Assembly (NCBI GenBank): GCA_013396655.1
Contig: WBMV01007622.1
Span: forward strand, 682,001 to 746,000
Reading direction: 5' to 3'
Length of the DNA stretch: 64,000 nt
Origin: Campylorhamphus procurvoides
Lineage: Eukaryota > Chordata > Aves > Passeriformes > Dendrocolaptidae
The position numbers and the translations under genes were made by a program. Of this stretch, positions 10,713 through 22,100 are shown piece by piece (position 1 is the first letter of the stretch; the number at the start of each line of letters is the position of its first letter). Under the pieces are notes generated by a model that was not told where the DNA came from, did not search any database, and worked only from the letters and a program-made list of their open reading frames with translations.

Positions 10713-13700
10713 TTCCATATGTGACCGCCAGGCGGCGCGCGCGGGCCGTGCTGCCGGAGGGGGGACAGAGAGGGGACACAGTGGGGACACGGGGGCAGAG
10801 CCTGCAGGGCTGGCTCAGGTGGCACAGCAGAGCAGGCAGAGCTCCATGCCAGGTGTTCTGGCACTGCCAGGCCACCCAGTGCCCTGCAGAAAACCGTGGC
10901 ATAGCTGTGAGAAGCACATCTCAAAGCTAACAGCATCCCCATTCCCAAGGCCCCCCCCGAGCCAAGGGTGTCACCAGCAGAGTAGTGTCACCTGGATGTT
11001 GTGGGCAGGGTTTTGTCTCCCTTGGAGCCTCCTGCCCAGCTGGAGAGGTGGCTGTGGGTACCTGTCCCCTCCTGGTGTCACCTCTGCCTGGGACCCATCA
11101 CCTCCCTCCTGAGCTTGGATTTCCCCACCATGGAGTGCATCACCCCATTTGTAACTTCCTTGTAGGGTGCATTTCACAACCCCTGTGTTGCTTTGTGTCT
11201 CAGCTGTTGCTGTAGATACCACAGCTTCTGCCTGTGAGTGTTTGCTTGTTTTTCTCATCTTTCTACGGGCTTACAGACGTAAAAACTGTAGGAGCACATG
11301 AGTTCAGGGCTTCTGAAGGAAACTGTGGTCTGAGACATGCAAAGAAATGTCAGTGGTAGAGGGTTACACTCGTGGCTAGTGACTGTTTGTTTGTTTTGCT
11401 AAGTAGAAGCAGGTGTTAAGAGTCAGAGCATTGGGGTTGTGTTTCTCAGAGGGCTGGGGGTTGAAAACCTTCCCCAGTGTTAATCATATTGTATTTAGAG
11501 ACAAGAAGTAGAACACAGGGGACAGAGAAGGAGGATTTTGCTTTGGTCTTTCAACATTAAGATTAAAATCTTTCAGCTTTCTTCTTTCATTTTTGTTTGG
11601 TGTGTTACCTCTCATAAACCTTATTATCAAGGAATGCACGAAGATGATTGTGAAGCAGTGGCAGGAACCCAAATGTGTTCACCAAAACCCCTGCAAGTGT
11701 TCAAGGAGAACCACCAGTGGTTATTAAAATGCCTTGAGGTGCTGCTGGACTGAAGAATATAAGCAGAGTGAACAATATATGCAGAAAAGCTCATGTATTC
11801 AAAGGGTTACTTTCTGCCATTTGCTATGGACTATTTTAAAATTTACTGTCTGACAGGGAACTACCAGCACACTAAAAATTCTTCACTGGAAAGCTAATGT
11901 TTGTATCTCTTGGCTGACACCGGTTGCTAACAGGATGCTCACTATTTGGTCTGTGCTGATGCCGCCTGTATCCAGGAATGTTTGTCTTCATCCCTCTTGA
12001 ATGCTCCTGAATCCAGGCTGGGCTGTGCTCTGTCCCACACAGCTGCAGGAGACTGGGGCAGTGCAATTCCTTGTGTTTTATAAGACCAATAATAAAGTCA
12101 CAGGAGGAGAGTCCCTGTGGAAAACTAAAAGGGTGAAAGGGGCACCTGAATGGACAGCTGGATTTGGGGGGCACTGGCACTCCATGGGCAGAGCACACCA
12201 TATGTGATGTCCTGGCAGAGGGTCTGCCCATAGAGTGGGCTCTGTGGGGAGGAGACAAGCCTGGTTGCATCTAAGATGCTTCATGTCTTTTAAGAGAAGA
12301 TGCCTTGAGTTTAATGCAGGTCATCTACGTATTGTCTCCCTTCTTTTTTTCTTACTTTATTTTTTTTTCTCATTTTCTTTTTTTTTCTCAAAGTTGAGTT
12401 CACGGATTTAATTGGTGCTCTGTGTGAGAGGTTTAATTTCCTGTGTCAGGATGTTATTTGTAATTACTGTAGCCAGGGCTTGGGTAGATTTCCGTTCTTT
12501 ACCTCACCCAGGTAGGACACTTCCTGCTCTGTGCTGGCAGATTGACTCCCCTCTACCTGGGCCCCAAATGGGGCTGACAGGGGAAAGTTCCCACTGTGCA
12601 CAATTTTCAGGACTAATTTTTGCTCTCTGCTTCACAGATCTGCTTTTGTTCTCCCTTCCTGGCCTTGCACACTGTGAGCAATTAAATTCTCTAAAGCGTG
12701 TGAATTATCTGCTGTTAAAAGCCCACACCAGAGTGCAGCTACACGTGTTTAAAAAATTCCTCTTTTGAAATAGAATCTCTTATCTATTTGAATATTTATT
12801 GCTATTGTTTCCTTGCTTGATAAAATTGAATTTGACATAGTTATGAAGTTTATGTTCAGTTTCCACTTTACACAGCGCCCAGTTTGGCCTCTCTGCTGTG
12901 CTGAAGATGCTTTTAACCCAGAACTCCACAGGTAGGTCACACTCCAGGGTCAGTGTCTTGTCCTTGAACACAAACACTGAGGTTGAAATCCTTGACTCAC
13001 GAGGGCTGGGGTTGTCTCCATTAAACCACTTTGTGAGCTAAAGCTGGAAGGTGGTTTTGTGTTTCACAGTTTGGGGCATTGTTTGCCCTGGGGTTTGCTG
13101 GGAGGGCTGATGGGACAGTGGGTTCACCTGCTGGTTTCTTTGTGGCTGTGGGATTGGCCAAAGCTGTGAAGGGCTCTGACCCCTCTCCAGTGGGGCAGGA
13201 GGAGGAGAAACAGAAATCCCTGTGCCTGCAGCCTCCTTCCAAGGTACAGTTTGTTTAAGGTGTATTTCTTCTGGATGGGGAATTCCCGAGGGACTGAGGA
13301 GGGGGAGCTGTGCAGGGCCAGCAGCTCTCTGAAGGTGTGGGTGGGGGATTTTGGGGGTGTTTCCATGGGGCAGAGTGAAGCCCCTGGCTGGGTTATGAGC
13401 AGCTGATACGGAGCAGGGAAGGGCTGTGTTTGGGAGCAGCAGGGAAGGGCTCTCTGTGTGCTGGGCAGGGTCACTGGAGGTGGGCAGTGGACCCCTCCAG
13501 TGGCACTGGGTGGGTGGGACGTGCCCCCTGTCCCCAGTCTCACCCATGGGGAGGATGGTGAGACCTGTTAGCAGGAGCCCAGGCCAGCAGGGCCCCCAAT
13601 ATCCCCTGGGTGCCCCGTGGTGGGGCAGGAGGTGTGTGTCCCCTGATAGCCCTGGGGTGCCCTGGATGGGGCAGGGCTGTGCCTGGCCAAGGCTGATAAG

Positions 13701-14149
13701 CTTTGTGGCTGTAGCTCCGGGGGTGTGTGAGGGAGATAGAGACACACAGGGTGTTTGGGGGACAGGGACAGTGAACCCAGGGCTCACAGCAGTGCCCTGG
13801 GGCTGCAGCAGCAGGAGGGGAAGGGAGTGATTTCAGGAGATCATGGCACTGAAGCAGGAGCACAGGATGATGCTCAGCACCCTGGTTTGCCATCACCCCA
13901 CTCAGCCTCGCTGCTCTCAGGCTCTGTGGGGCTGGTTTGGGCTGTTCCTGTGCCAGGCTGAGCGTGGCAAGCACCCAGCAGAGGGTAAAGCAGAAAAAGG
14001 CGTTCACAACGCTAATGAAAGCTTTGACAAAGGGAAGCGAAGGGAACTATTGTCTCCTTGGCCTTCTCCTCACAGTGTCTGCGTGTAATAAGTCTTTTGG
14101 TTATGCTTGTGGCTTCTGTGACAAAGCTGTGATTTAGGGGCTGTCTGTG

Positions 14150-14345
14150 CCGAGGCAGAGCCGCCTCGCACGGGCCAAAGTGCTGGTGAGGAATATTTTA
14201 CCACAAATTGTTGTAACTGGAGCTGCAGGAGGAAGGAGGGGAGGGGGGATCGCATTTGATTTATTAGACGACTTACTGCAATTTGCAGAGTGAGCTTAAT
14301 GCTGGTGCGGCCACAGATTTGCAAATCCTGCAAGTAAAAGTGCAT
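14150..14345. other. candidate conserved non-coding element
   Basis: An AT-balanced island set among GC-rich, simple sequence. It contains CACAAATTGTTGTAAC, ATTTGATTTATTAGACG and the palindromic octamer-like ATTTGCAAAT. It has no open frame of interest. The call rests only on composition and motif density. Confidence 0.3.
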
Positions 14346-14513
14346 GGGAAGGAAAGTGGGGAGGGGAGAGCTCTGGGGTGTGCTGTTGGGATGCCCAGAG
14401 GAGGTCTGGATCAGTGGGAAGCACAAAATAAACCCACTTTGGGAACCAACAGCAGCTTGGAATGCCCAGGAGCCTTTCCTGGTCATGTCTGGTGCAGGAT
14501 CCCTGCAGGAACC

Positions 14514-14770
14514 AGGGGTCATGGAATCATAAAGGTTTGAAAAGACCTTTAAGATCATCGAGGCTTTGGCCAAACTAAACCACCTCACTGAGTGCCACAT
14601 CCCTTGGACATCTCCAGGGATGGGGGCTCCACCACCTCCCTCATCAGCCCTTCCAGTGCCTGAACATCCTTTCCATGAAGAAATTCTTCCTGAATTTCCT
14701 CCTGCAAGGTCCTGTCATTTGGTGTGGGCATCACATCCCTCTGGGCAGCAGCACTTGCTCCCTCTACCCA
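14514..14770 (-). repeat. CR1 retroposon 3' fragment (antisense)
   Basis: Reads as the complement of CR1: GTCATGGAATCATAAAGG (tail), AAAAGACCTTTAAGATCATC, CCAGGGATGGGGGCTCCACC, then TTTCCATGAAGAAATTCTTC. The boundaries are approximate. Confidence 0.85.
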
Positions 14771-15419
14771 AGCCAGGAGCTGGAGGGATGTTTCCCTAAA
14801 CCCCAACCCGTGAAGCATCTCTGAGATGAGTTTGGAAGAGGAAGGAAGGAAGGAGGGATGGCTGCTGGGCTTGCATCACTGTGAGAATTCAGGTCATGTT
14901 TACTACAGGCAGCTGGAACACGATGATCTCAGATGGTAACAAGTAACATCTGAAGGGACACGTTAAAACATTCAGGCTGTTTTGTAAGCACCTACTTTGC
15001 TTTCTTTCCAAGACCAGTTTAGCTATTTTTTCAAGATTGATTTGTCCCCTTAGGAACCTAGTGTCAACTTAGCTAAAATTAGTAAAAAAGAACAAGAGGT
15101 TCCCGTTCCTTTTAATTTCAAATGAAAAAAAGTGGGTTTTTTTGTCTTTTGGTTGTTTATTCTTAAAAAAGACCCCCGAATAACTAACAACCCCCCACTT
15201 TCCAGCTTCCTTTCTGCTTTAGGAAGGACAGATACTTACAGTCTGAGGGTTTCTGGCCTCCCCCAGGCTGACCTTGTGTAATTTCCTCTATTTACATTTG
15301 GCTGGCACTGCCCTCATTGACTGCAAGAGTTTATCCAACCCCTTTGGAGAGGAATAGCAAGGACTGCTGAAGCACGTCCTGCCCCACGTTCTCCTCTTAT
15401 TTACCGTGCTGCTGAAGGA

Positions 15420-15930
15420 GATATACAGTGCCACTGAATAAATATGCTCTTATGCTGTTTTGTTCTGGCCTCAGTGCCTTTGTACCAGGATAACAGGGAA
15501 GGTCACGGGCAATTAATCTAAACCAGGTGGGAAAAACGACTCTCAAATCTTTCTGTGCAGGGAGACATCTGATAGTGCCACAGTCAAATGTGCTTTTATT
15601 TACGTGACCTGTGTGCAGCCTTTGTAAGGCCTTTTTTTGGGGGGGTTGTTGTTGAGGAAGCTGTTGCAAATAATGTTTGTTCACTGCTGCAATTGAGCCA
15701 GAGTCAAATTTGGACAGATTAGCTTCCCAGAACTTTGGTATTTGTGCTCGAGCCTGTTCTGCTTGCATGCACGGATCACCTCTGTTCTGGGGCTTTTTCA
15801 GCAAGAATGAAAACAGATTGTACTTAATACACATCAGTGGCTGCGATGATTCCTCCAGCAAGGAGTTCATTTGCAAATCTAATGCGAGCAGTGATATTTG
15901 GGATGTGGCAGTTGCTCCTTGTAGGGTTTG
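15420..15930. other. AT-balanced island with a 159-codon open frame; candidate conserved non-coding element
   Basis: The minus strand is open from 15876 to 15397 and would encode 159 residues (MQMNSLLEESSQ.. to ..YLLQQHGK), with no recognisable domain, no splice partners and no obvious promoter. Composition differs from the surroundings and includes ATTTGCAAAT-like and TTTATTTACGTGACC motifs. I favour a regulatory element or chance frame over a gene. Confidence 0.25.
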
Positions 15931-16510
15931 GTGATGCTGGGAGCTCCAGGGTAAGCGGGGAAGGGCGTCTCTCAGCTCGTGTTAAAAGAAATTAGGTTTG
16001 AGGGAGAGAAAATTGCTCTTTAGTGCGACTATTCTGCTATTTAGTGGCGCTTTTTTTTGCCTTTTTTTTTTTTTTCAAGTAGATTTTCTGATACACGAAT
16101 TGCTTGGTGGGGCATGGGGAAAGTATTCAGCAATTCAGAGATGATAAAATAATTACATGATTGCGTTCTTCTCGAAGGCACGAGGGTAATGTTCCTAAGT
16201 GCCACCAATTCAGGCACCACTCAGGAGAAGAAAAGGCTCCCTCTAATCAGGGCTCCCCGGGTAAGAGTTTACAAGAGCACCCTTGAGGTCAGCACTAATC
16301 CACAGCTTCCAGGCAGCTCATTTAGAGCACTTGGATTGCCCAACGTGCAGGGAAAGCACAGCCACTCCAGGCTGGAGAAGTGGCATGTGACAGCCACACT
16401 GTGAGAGCCCTTTGGGAGTGGAAACAGCGGCTGGATCCTGCAACAAACCCACAGGGCAAGGTTTGGGACAACCCAGGGATGGAGAAGAGGAGGAAAGTTT
16501 CTTCACTGTG

Positions 16511-16572
16511 TTTATTATTTAAAAAAAAAAAAGGAAAGGAAGGAAAAAAAAAAAAAAAGAAAAAGTTTATTG
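16511..16572 (-). terminator. SLC16A6: distal polyadenylation signals of SLC16A6
   Basis: On the minus strand AATAAA occurs at 16572-16567 and again at 16516-16511. Between them lies a long T-rich run, which acts as a U-rich downstream element for the first. Cleavage is therefore expected near 16550, giving a 3' UTR of about 2.3 kb. Confidence 0.55.
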
Positions 16573-17213
16573 CAAATCTCAGTGTTCAGAGCATTTCCAG
16601 AGTCCACTGGGTAGGTTACAAACAACTCAGTAAATCCTGCTCGTGGGTCTGCTGCGCCCGCACACACACATACTCATCACTCGCTCCCCTGCTCGTGCTG
16701 CTACACACACAGGAACAGAAACGGGCTGTGAGGTCAGTGACAAACATATTATTTGATCTGTATTGGAAATTGTTCTAAAAAAAAAAAAAAGAGAGTAAAA
16801 GTTACAGTAGAACCTCGCGACTCTGCAGAACAGGGAGCTGCCACACACACGCAAAACCTGGGGGCCTGAATTCCACTTCCAAGCAGTTGTAATAGCAAAG
16901 TGCTGTAGTGAGGTCTCGTATCACACAGACTTCAACACCCTCGACAATGATAGGCTACAGGACATTTACCAAAAACGCTTGAAGTATCATAAATTAACAA
17001 TAAATAAAAAGCACGTCTTGATGCGCCGCGGTCGTTTGTTCCTTCATCACTGGTTCGCACGACTCGAGTTCTCTGTAAGGGATCTTCCAGTCCTGGGTGC
17101 AACGCGGAGAGGTTCTGCTGGCCGTGATAAAGTGCTGAGGCAGAGGAAGGACGCGAGACACGGTCTCGGGCAGTGAGGATGAATTGCTCCAGCCACTTGC
17201 AAGAGTGCCTGTT

Positions 17214-17340
17214 TCTTTTTTTTTTCTTTTTTTTCTTTTCTTTTTTTTTTTTTGGACATCCAAGACAGAAAAAAAACAACAAACCAAGCACCTTCCCAAA
17301 AAGAGGTTGTTCTTTTTTTTTTTTCTTTTTTTTTGTGTTT
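17214..17340. repeat. paired T-rich tracts (A/G-rich in the SLC16A6 transcript)
   Basis: Two runs of T interrupted by single C residues, at 17214-17253 and 17310-17333, separated by about 55 bases. In the sense of SLC16A6 they read as A-rich with scattered G. Further oligo-A/T tracts lie at 16519-16565, 16777-16790 and 18741-18757. Confidence 0.8.
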
Positions 17341-17598
17341 CTTTTACAGATTGTCCCACATTTCTATGGCTGGTAAAACACAGACAGGTCAGCGTAGCAG
17401 TTAATGGATGATGCCACTTCCACTGAAACACACAGAAATGGTGGTTTGGCTTTCCTTCCAAACCAGAACAGACTTGTTTGATTTGTCCCCCTGAGTTGCC
17501 TAGAGGCGAGAAGATGCATATAGGTGGGGTAAGCAAGCTCGTGTCAGTGAGCAGGAATCTCTCCTGTTAAGACTAAATGAACAGCTTGTCCACTGTCT

Positions 17599-17604
17599 TT
17601 TATT
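17599..17604 (-). terminator. SLC16A6: possible proximal polyadenylation signal of SLC16A6
   Basis: AATAAA on the minus strand, 1.3 kb after the stop codon. Use would give a shorter 3' UTR that avoids the A/G-rich tracts at 17.2-17.3 kb. Confidence 0.35.
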
Positions 17605-18894
17605 GTTCCCTTCACACCATCCATGTGCACAGGCTCCACTCGTTTCTCACTGATGTCAGCAGCAAAAAAGAAAAAGCCTCCTGCTGACTTTTGGGGAGCA
17701 GGGAGAGCTGGGGAAGGGGGTGCAGCTCAGCCCAGCCCCCCCAGGACCCCCCAGATGTGAGGGGTGGGAGGGGCTGGGTGATGTGAGGGTCCCACATTCC
17801 ATGGGGGACGAGGCAGAGACTTCCCTGTGCACTTGGGAGCGAAGGTTTCGGGTACATTAAGACACACTGGGCCAAATCCTCCCTGTGGGGTGGGCTGGTT
17901 CTGCAGTGGTGCCACGTCCACTGACACCTGCTGAGCCTTTTTCCATGGAAAGAGATGCTGGATCTGTAATTTACTATTTTTTTTCCTTTTTAAATAACTG
18001 GGTTACTTAAGACTTACCTATTGAAAACAGCTACACTTTATGCTGTAAGAGTAATTTTCCCAACAATTTCACAAGCAGTACAAGATAGGCATTGAAGAGA
18101 ATGATGTAAAGACAGCTTTCCATTATGCAGAAGATCATTTTTCCTCTCCAGTTATTTCAGCTAACCTCCTTTAATAATCTCAGAATAAATTAATAAATAC
18201 TAGTTAAATTAGAAACAGTACATCAGATCTGACTATCAATAGAAAACAGTTCTAGGCATCCCAATCAGGAGAAGAAAAATGATCTTAGGAAATATGTGCA
18301 GTAAGAACTGGCCATAAAGATACACGGAGCCTTTGATTTCCCAGCATTTGTGACATTCAAGTTAAGATCATTAGCAATGGTTTCTAAGTGTCAGCTATCT
18401 AGCCTAGCCTTCTCCTCAAAGCTAGAACATGAGTCTGGATCCCTCCAGAAGATTCAGGTGGCTACTGGTGGTGGATGAAATGCTTGTTTCCAGTTCGTAT
18501 CATCGGTTTCTTGGCTGTGTGGAGTTTGTGGTAGGGGATGGGTGACAGTCAGAGGCTGAGCTGCTTCTGCTGTTGCTGTTGTCAGTATTGATGGGATCAG
18601 TTGAACCTTTACCTATGCTTGTTATCAGGAAAGCAAGAGTGTGCATCACATCTTCATGCTAGACAGAAGTTATTTTTACGTGGCTATTTTTTATGTATTT
18701 TCTATGGAGCTTTCCATTGTTGGTTAAAAAAGTTCTAAGATTTAAAAAAAAAAAAAAAAGTTGTTGGTAGCAACTGTTCACATTTAAAATTCACATTCCC
18801 TTTAGAATGTAGTTTTAAAACGTGGAGCAGAGCTGACATTTCCCCCAGCCTTACGCCGAGTACAATAGATGGAGAAAGGAACAGGGTTTTTTTT

Positions 18895-19157
18895 CTATAC
18901 CACGCTGTCAGAGCCTTTTCCTGAATTTTCTGCTTTTCCAATATCCATGTCTATAAAGTCTTCTGGTAGTTCTGGTGCAGCCCCTGCCAGGCTCTCCTCT
19001 GCCTGCTGTTGCTGCTGCTGCTGGTGGTGGTGATGGTGGTGGCACAGCCCAGTCTTGCACGGCCTCACCAGGGCCAGGAACACGGCCCCCAGGACCATGC
19101 CAGCAGCACAGGAGTAGAAGGCTGAGCTGTAGTTCTTTGTCGTATCCACTAAGACAC
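18895..19157 (-). CDS. SLC16A6: SLC16A6 coding exon 5 (last)
   Basis: Residues 444-530: TM12 ([20 protein letters not shown]), RPCKTGLC, then the His6/Gln7 tract (codons at 19041-19003), an acidic tail with [13 protein letters not shown], and TAG. Acceptor TTCGTAG|GTGTC. Confidence 0.95.
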
Positions 19158-22100
19158 CTACGAAACACAATTACAGCAGTGAGCCCCAGCCAACTCCCCC
19201 TCTCCCCTGCCCAGCCATCCCTCCTGCAGAGTTTTAATCCTGCTACCTCTGCATCGCTTTATCTGCAGGCAAAACTCAACGATAAACAGATGCCACTTGG
19301 AAAGAGTAACCCCGTTGTGTTTGGGGGTGTGTAGTGTCATCCTGAGGCGAGTCAGAAGCCTCTGGACACCGCAGGGATGCTGAGCCCGAGATGCATCAAG
19401 CATCTGTTTGTTCTGCTAGAGACTTCCCCCCTCTGCAGTGCGTGGCACAGACACAGGCACAGCGAGAGGGATTCGCCTCTGCCGGTCGCCAGTGCCTGAA
19501 GTGATGCCAGGTTTGGGTTTCTAACAGGATCAGGGCAGCACTGCAGCATTTCCCTTCCCTCTGAGGTTCCTCAGTGGAGACTGCCTCATCCATGGGACTC
19601 TGCAGAGCTGCATTGCAGTAGTCTTCTGGCTCCCAGAGTCTCCTAATCCTAGTTGCAGGGCTTTCAGGACAGCGCTGTGATGAGCGCTGCCAGAACTCTT
19701 TCTAGACAGAGATCAGCACCGACAGCTGTCAAACATTTCCAAAACAAATTAAGATGAAAGTTTTAGAGTTACCTGCAATGGGTGGTCCAGCCAACCCAGC
19801 TAAGCTTTGAATGAAGACGTAGACTCCAGCTGCAGAAGACATCTTTTCAATGCCAACCACGTCATCTTCTGCCAGGAGGGGAATATGTGTGCCCGCCACC
19901 GTGCCGAGCATGAACCCAAAATAAATGCTACATGTCATCAAGCCCCAGAACTCGGAGGCAAAAGGGAAGGCAAACAATGCTACAGACAGCAGGATGACAC
20001 AGATGAGTTCGATGTAGATCTTGCGGATGGGCTTCTTGTTGAGAACCCAGCCAGCAAAAATCCTCCCAAAGACCTCGGCGATGGCCATGGCTGACAGGAT
20101 GTATGCAGAGTGGTCCTTGCCGATGCCCAGGCTGAGACTCAGGGGGATGATGTAGAGGGAGGGAGCGAAGAAGCCCAGGGTTGCAAACAGGCCAAAGAAT
20201 GCATAACAGATAAAGCTATAGTCTCTCATCACAGAGAAGTCCAGTAGTTTGGTTTTTGGTGCTGGAGGGGTGCTGTTATTTTCAACAGGATTTTGTCCGT
20301 GTTGCTTTGGTTCTTCACTTTTCGGCTCTGCTTTGGTTTTTCCAGGCACATTGCTGGGTGAGGTAGTTATTTCAACTCCTGAGTCTATGGACTCTATTGA
20401 GGTGCATGTTTGCTCATTTTCAAGCATGTACTTTGTCTCTGTGGACTCTTCTGGAGGCTGTGCTTTCACTTCTTCTTGCTCTTTGATGATGATGGGTCGC
20501 AGCAGCGATCCGCAGGCAGTGATGCCAAGCTGCAGCACCCCGACAGAAAGCAGGCTGTATCTCCAGCCAATCTGCTCCTTCAGAGCTGTGATTGCTGAGG
20601 GAAGAGGGCAGAGGAAGAAGAAAGTTTCACTAGGAAAGCCAGCAGTTCCACCAAGGAGTTGAATTTACAGCCGGGGAAGTAACTGGAATTTTACCACAGG
20701 AGGGTTCCAAGCGCCTCTGCCCTCCTGCCCAGGGGTCTGGCACCCACGTTCCTCCCCTCAGCTGCAGCAGACAAAATCTAGCTGTATTTACCATCTGGCC
20801 AGAAGCCACTCTCTAGGTAGCCCCTTCTGAGTCTGGGGATGAAGGGGGTGTTATTTTTAGAGAAGGAGAGCAAACTCAACACTCGGGTTTCCTCTCGCAG
20901 CTGACCCCACCCTGAAACCAGCAACCAGAGGAAGTTCCTTAGCCCTACTCCAAGGTGCATGTCACTGCTGAATGACCAGCCCTCATTTGCAACCAAAGCA
21001 GCTTTGCAGTGGGGATTAGCTGAGAGCACACATGCACACATGAGCCGCCAAGGACAGGCTGTGACAGGGACCTGCAGCCTGGGGACAGGTCCCCAAAAGG
21101 CCGGAGCACTTTGGCAGCCCATGCTAAGCACAAGCCCACTAACCTCTAGGAGCAGTTATGTGTACTGCGTGTGTTTTAAATAGCTGAAGTTTCTTGGTCT
21201 TATTTTTAGCCTGCCAGATCTATATAGGGAGCCCACTGGGCTGCGTATCAGCCAGGCATGTCCTGTGCTGGCAGGTCCCACTGGGGACAGCTCGGGCAGC
21301 CTCAGACCCATCTCTAGGATTACTTGTCACCCTGCCCATGGGCACGTGAGAAACCACCTGTGGGCTTTAGCAGGTGCCTGGGCACCAACTGAGCCTTGGG
21401 GAAAAGCATGGGAGCAGTGTTGAGCTTCAGGCATGCACATAGGAACTCCCAGAGTGTGGGCACTGTACCTGGTGCAAAGGAGAAGACAGCGAAACATTCC
21501 CCTGTAGATGCCACTGCTGTGACCAGCGAGCGCCTTTTGTCAAAATACTGTGATAAAATGGTGACAGTCGGGAGGAAGGAGAGGCAGTATCCCAGGCCTG
21601 TGAATAAATGCCAAAAATTGCCGTAACAACAAGTAAAGGAGGGGGAAACACCGATGCAAGAACACGTTAAGTCGGCTTTCCCGCTGGTGCTTACAGTATC
21701 ATTTCGGCCAACTCAGCAAGTCACCCTGGAAGAAAACCATTGGGGAAACCAGAATGTTATTTTTTTGTAAATTGGAGGGGGGTAAAGAAAAGAAAGGAAA
21801 GGAAAGATCTAAGAGACCCAGCCTCCCAAACCTGCTAGGAAACGCCTTCTGCTCCAAAAGCAGTCAGTGGGGTCCACTTTGAGAACCTCATCTGCTTAAA
21901 GAGTTTGAGCTCGTAGCAACTGCTCCCCTAAGCAAGGCAAGCTCCTGGCCACGGAGAGGAGCAGGACACCAAGGCCAGGCTGGAGAGGGGGAAAAGTATC
22001 AGGAAAAGAAACAGGAGACAGAGGGAGAGGTTAGAGGGTTTGGCCCCGTGAGCAGTTTGGTCTCCCCAGCCATCCCAGTCCATGAGAAGCAATTGGTTGG

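Larger units (their letters stand above)
4216..16549. other. intergenic region between the 3' ends of GNA13 and SLC16A6
   Basis: No exon could be supported here on either strand. It holds four truncated CR1 tails (near 5.3, 6.9, 8.4 and 14.5 kb), a 15-bp minisatellite (10.3-10.7 kb), a small CpG cluster near 10.73-10.76 kb, and AT-balanced islands (14.15-14.34, 15.42-15.93 kb). The remainder is unremarkable single-copy DNA. In human an AMZ2 gene lies on this side of SLC16A6; no AMZ2 exon was recognised. Confidence 0.6.
16550..18894 (-). other. SLC16A6: SLC16A6 3' untranslated region
   Basis: This runs from the TAG at 18897-18895 to the inferred cleavage site. It is AT-balanced, free of retroposons, and interrupted by homopolymer tracts. 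The part between 18.0 and 18.7 kb is the most AT-rich. No frame in it looks coding. The distal limit is inferred from polyadenylation signals. Confidence 0.6.

Noticed and set aside
10197..11112. Long proline/isoleucine- and serine-rich open frames (175-239 codons) on both strands
   Set aside because: They are products of the 15-bp minisatellite, whose period keeps all frames open; no splice sites, family match or unique ends support a protein.
4216..16549. AMZ2, expected beside SLC16A6 from human gene order
   Set aside because: No metzincin HExxHxxGxxH motif or AMZ2-like exon was recognised on either strand.
16519..16565. A-rich run as the tail of a processed pseudogene or retroposon
   Set aside because: No gene-like or retroposon-like body precedes it on the plus strand; it is better explained as the U-rich downstream element of the SLC16A6 poly(A) site.
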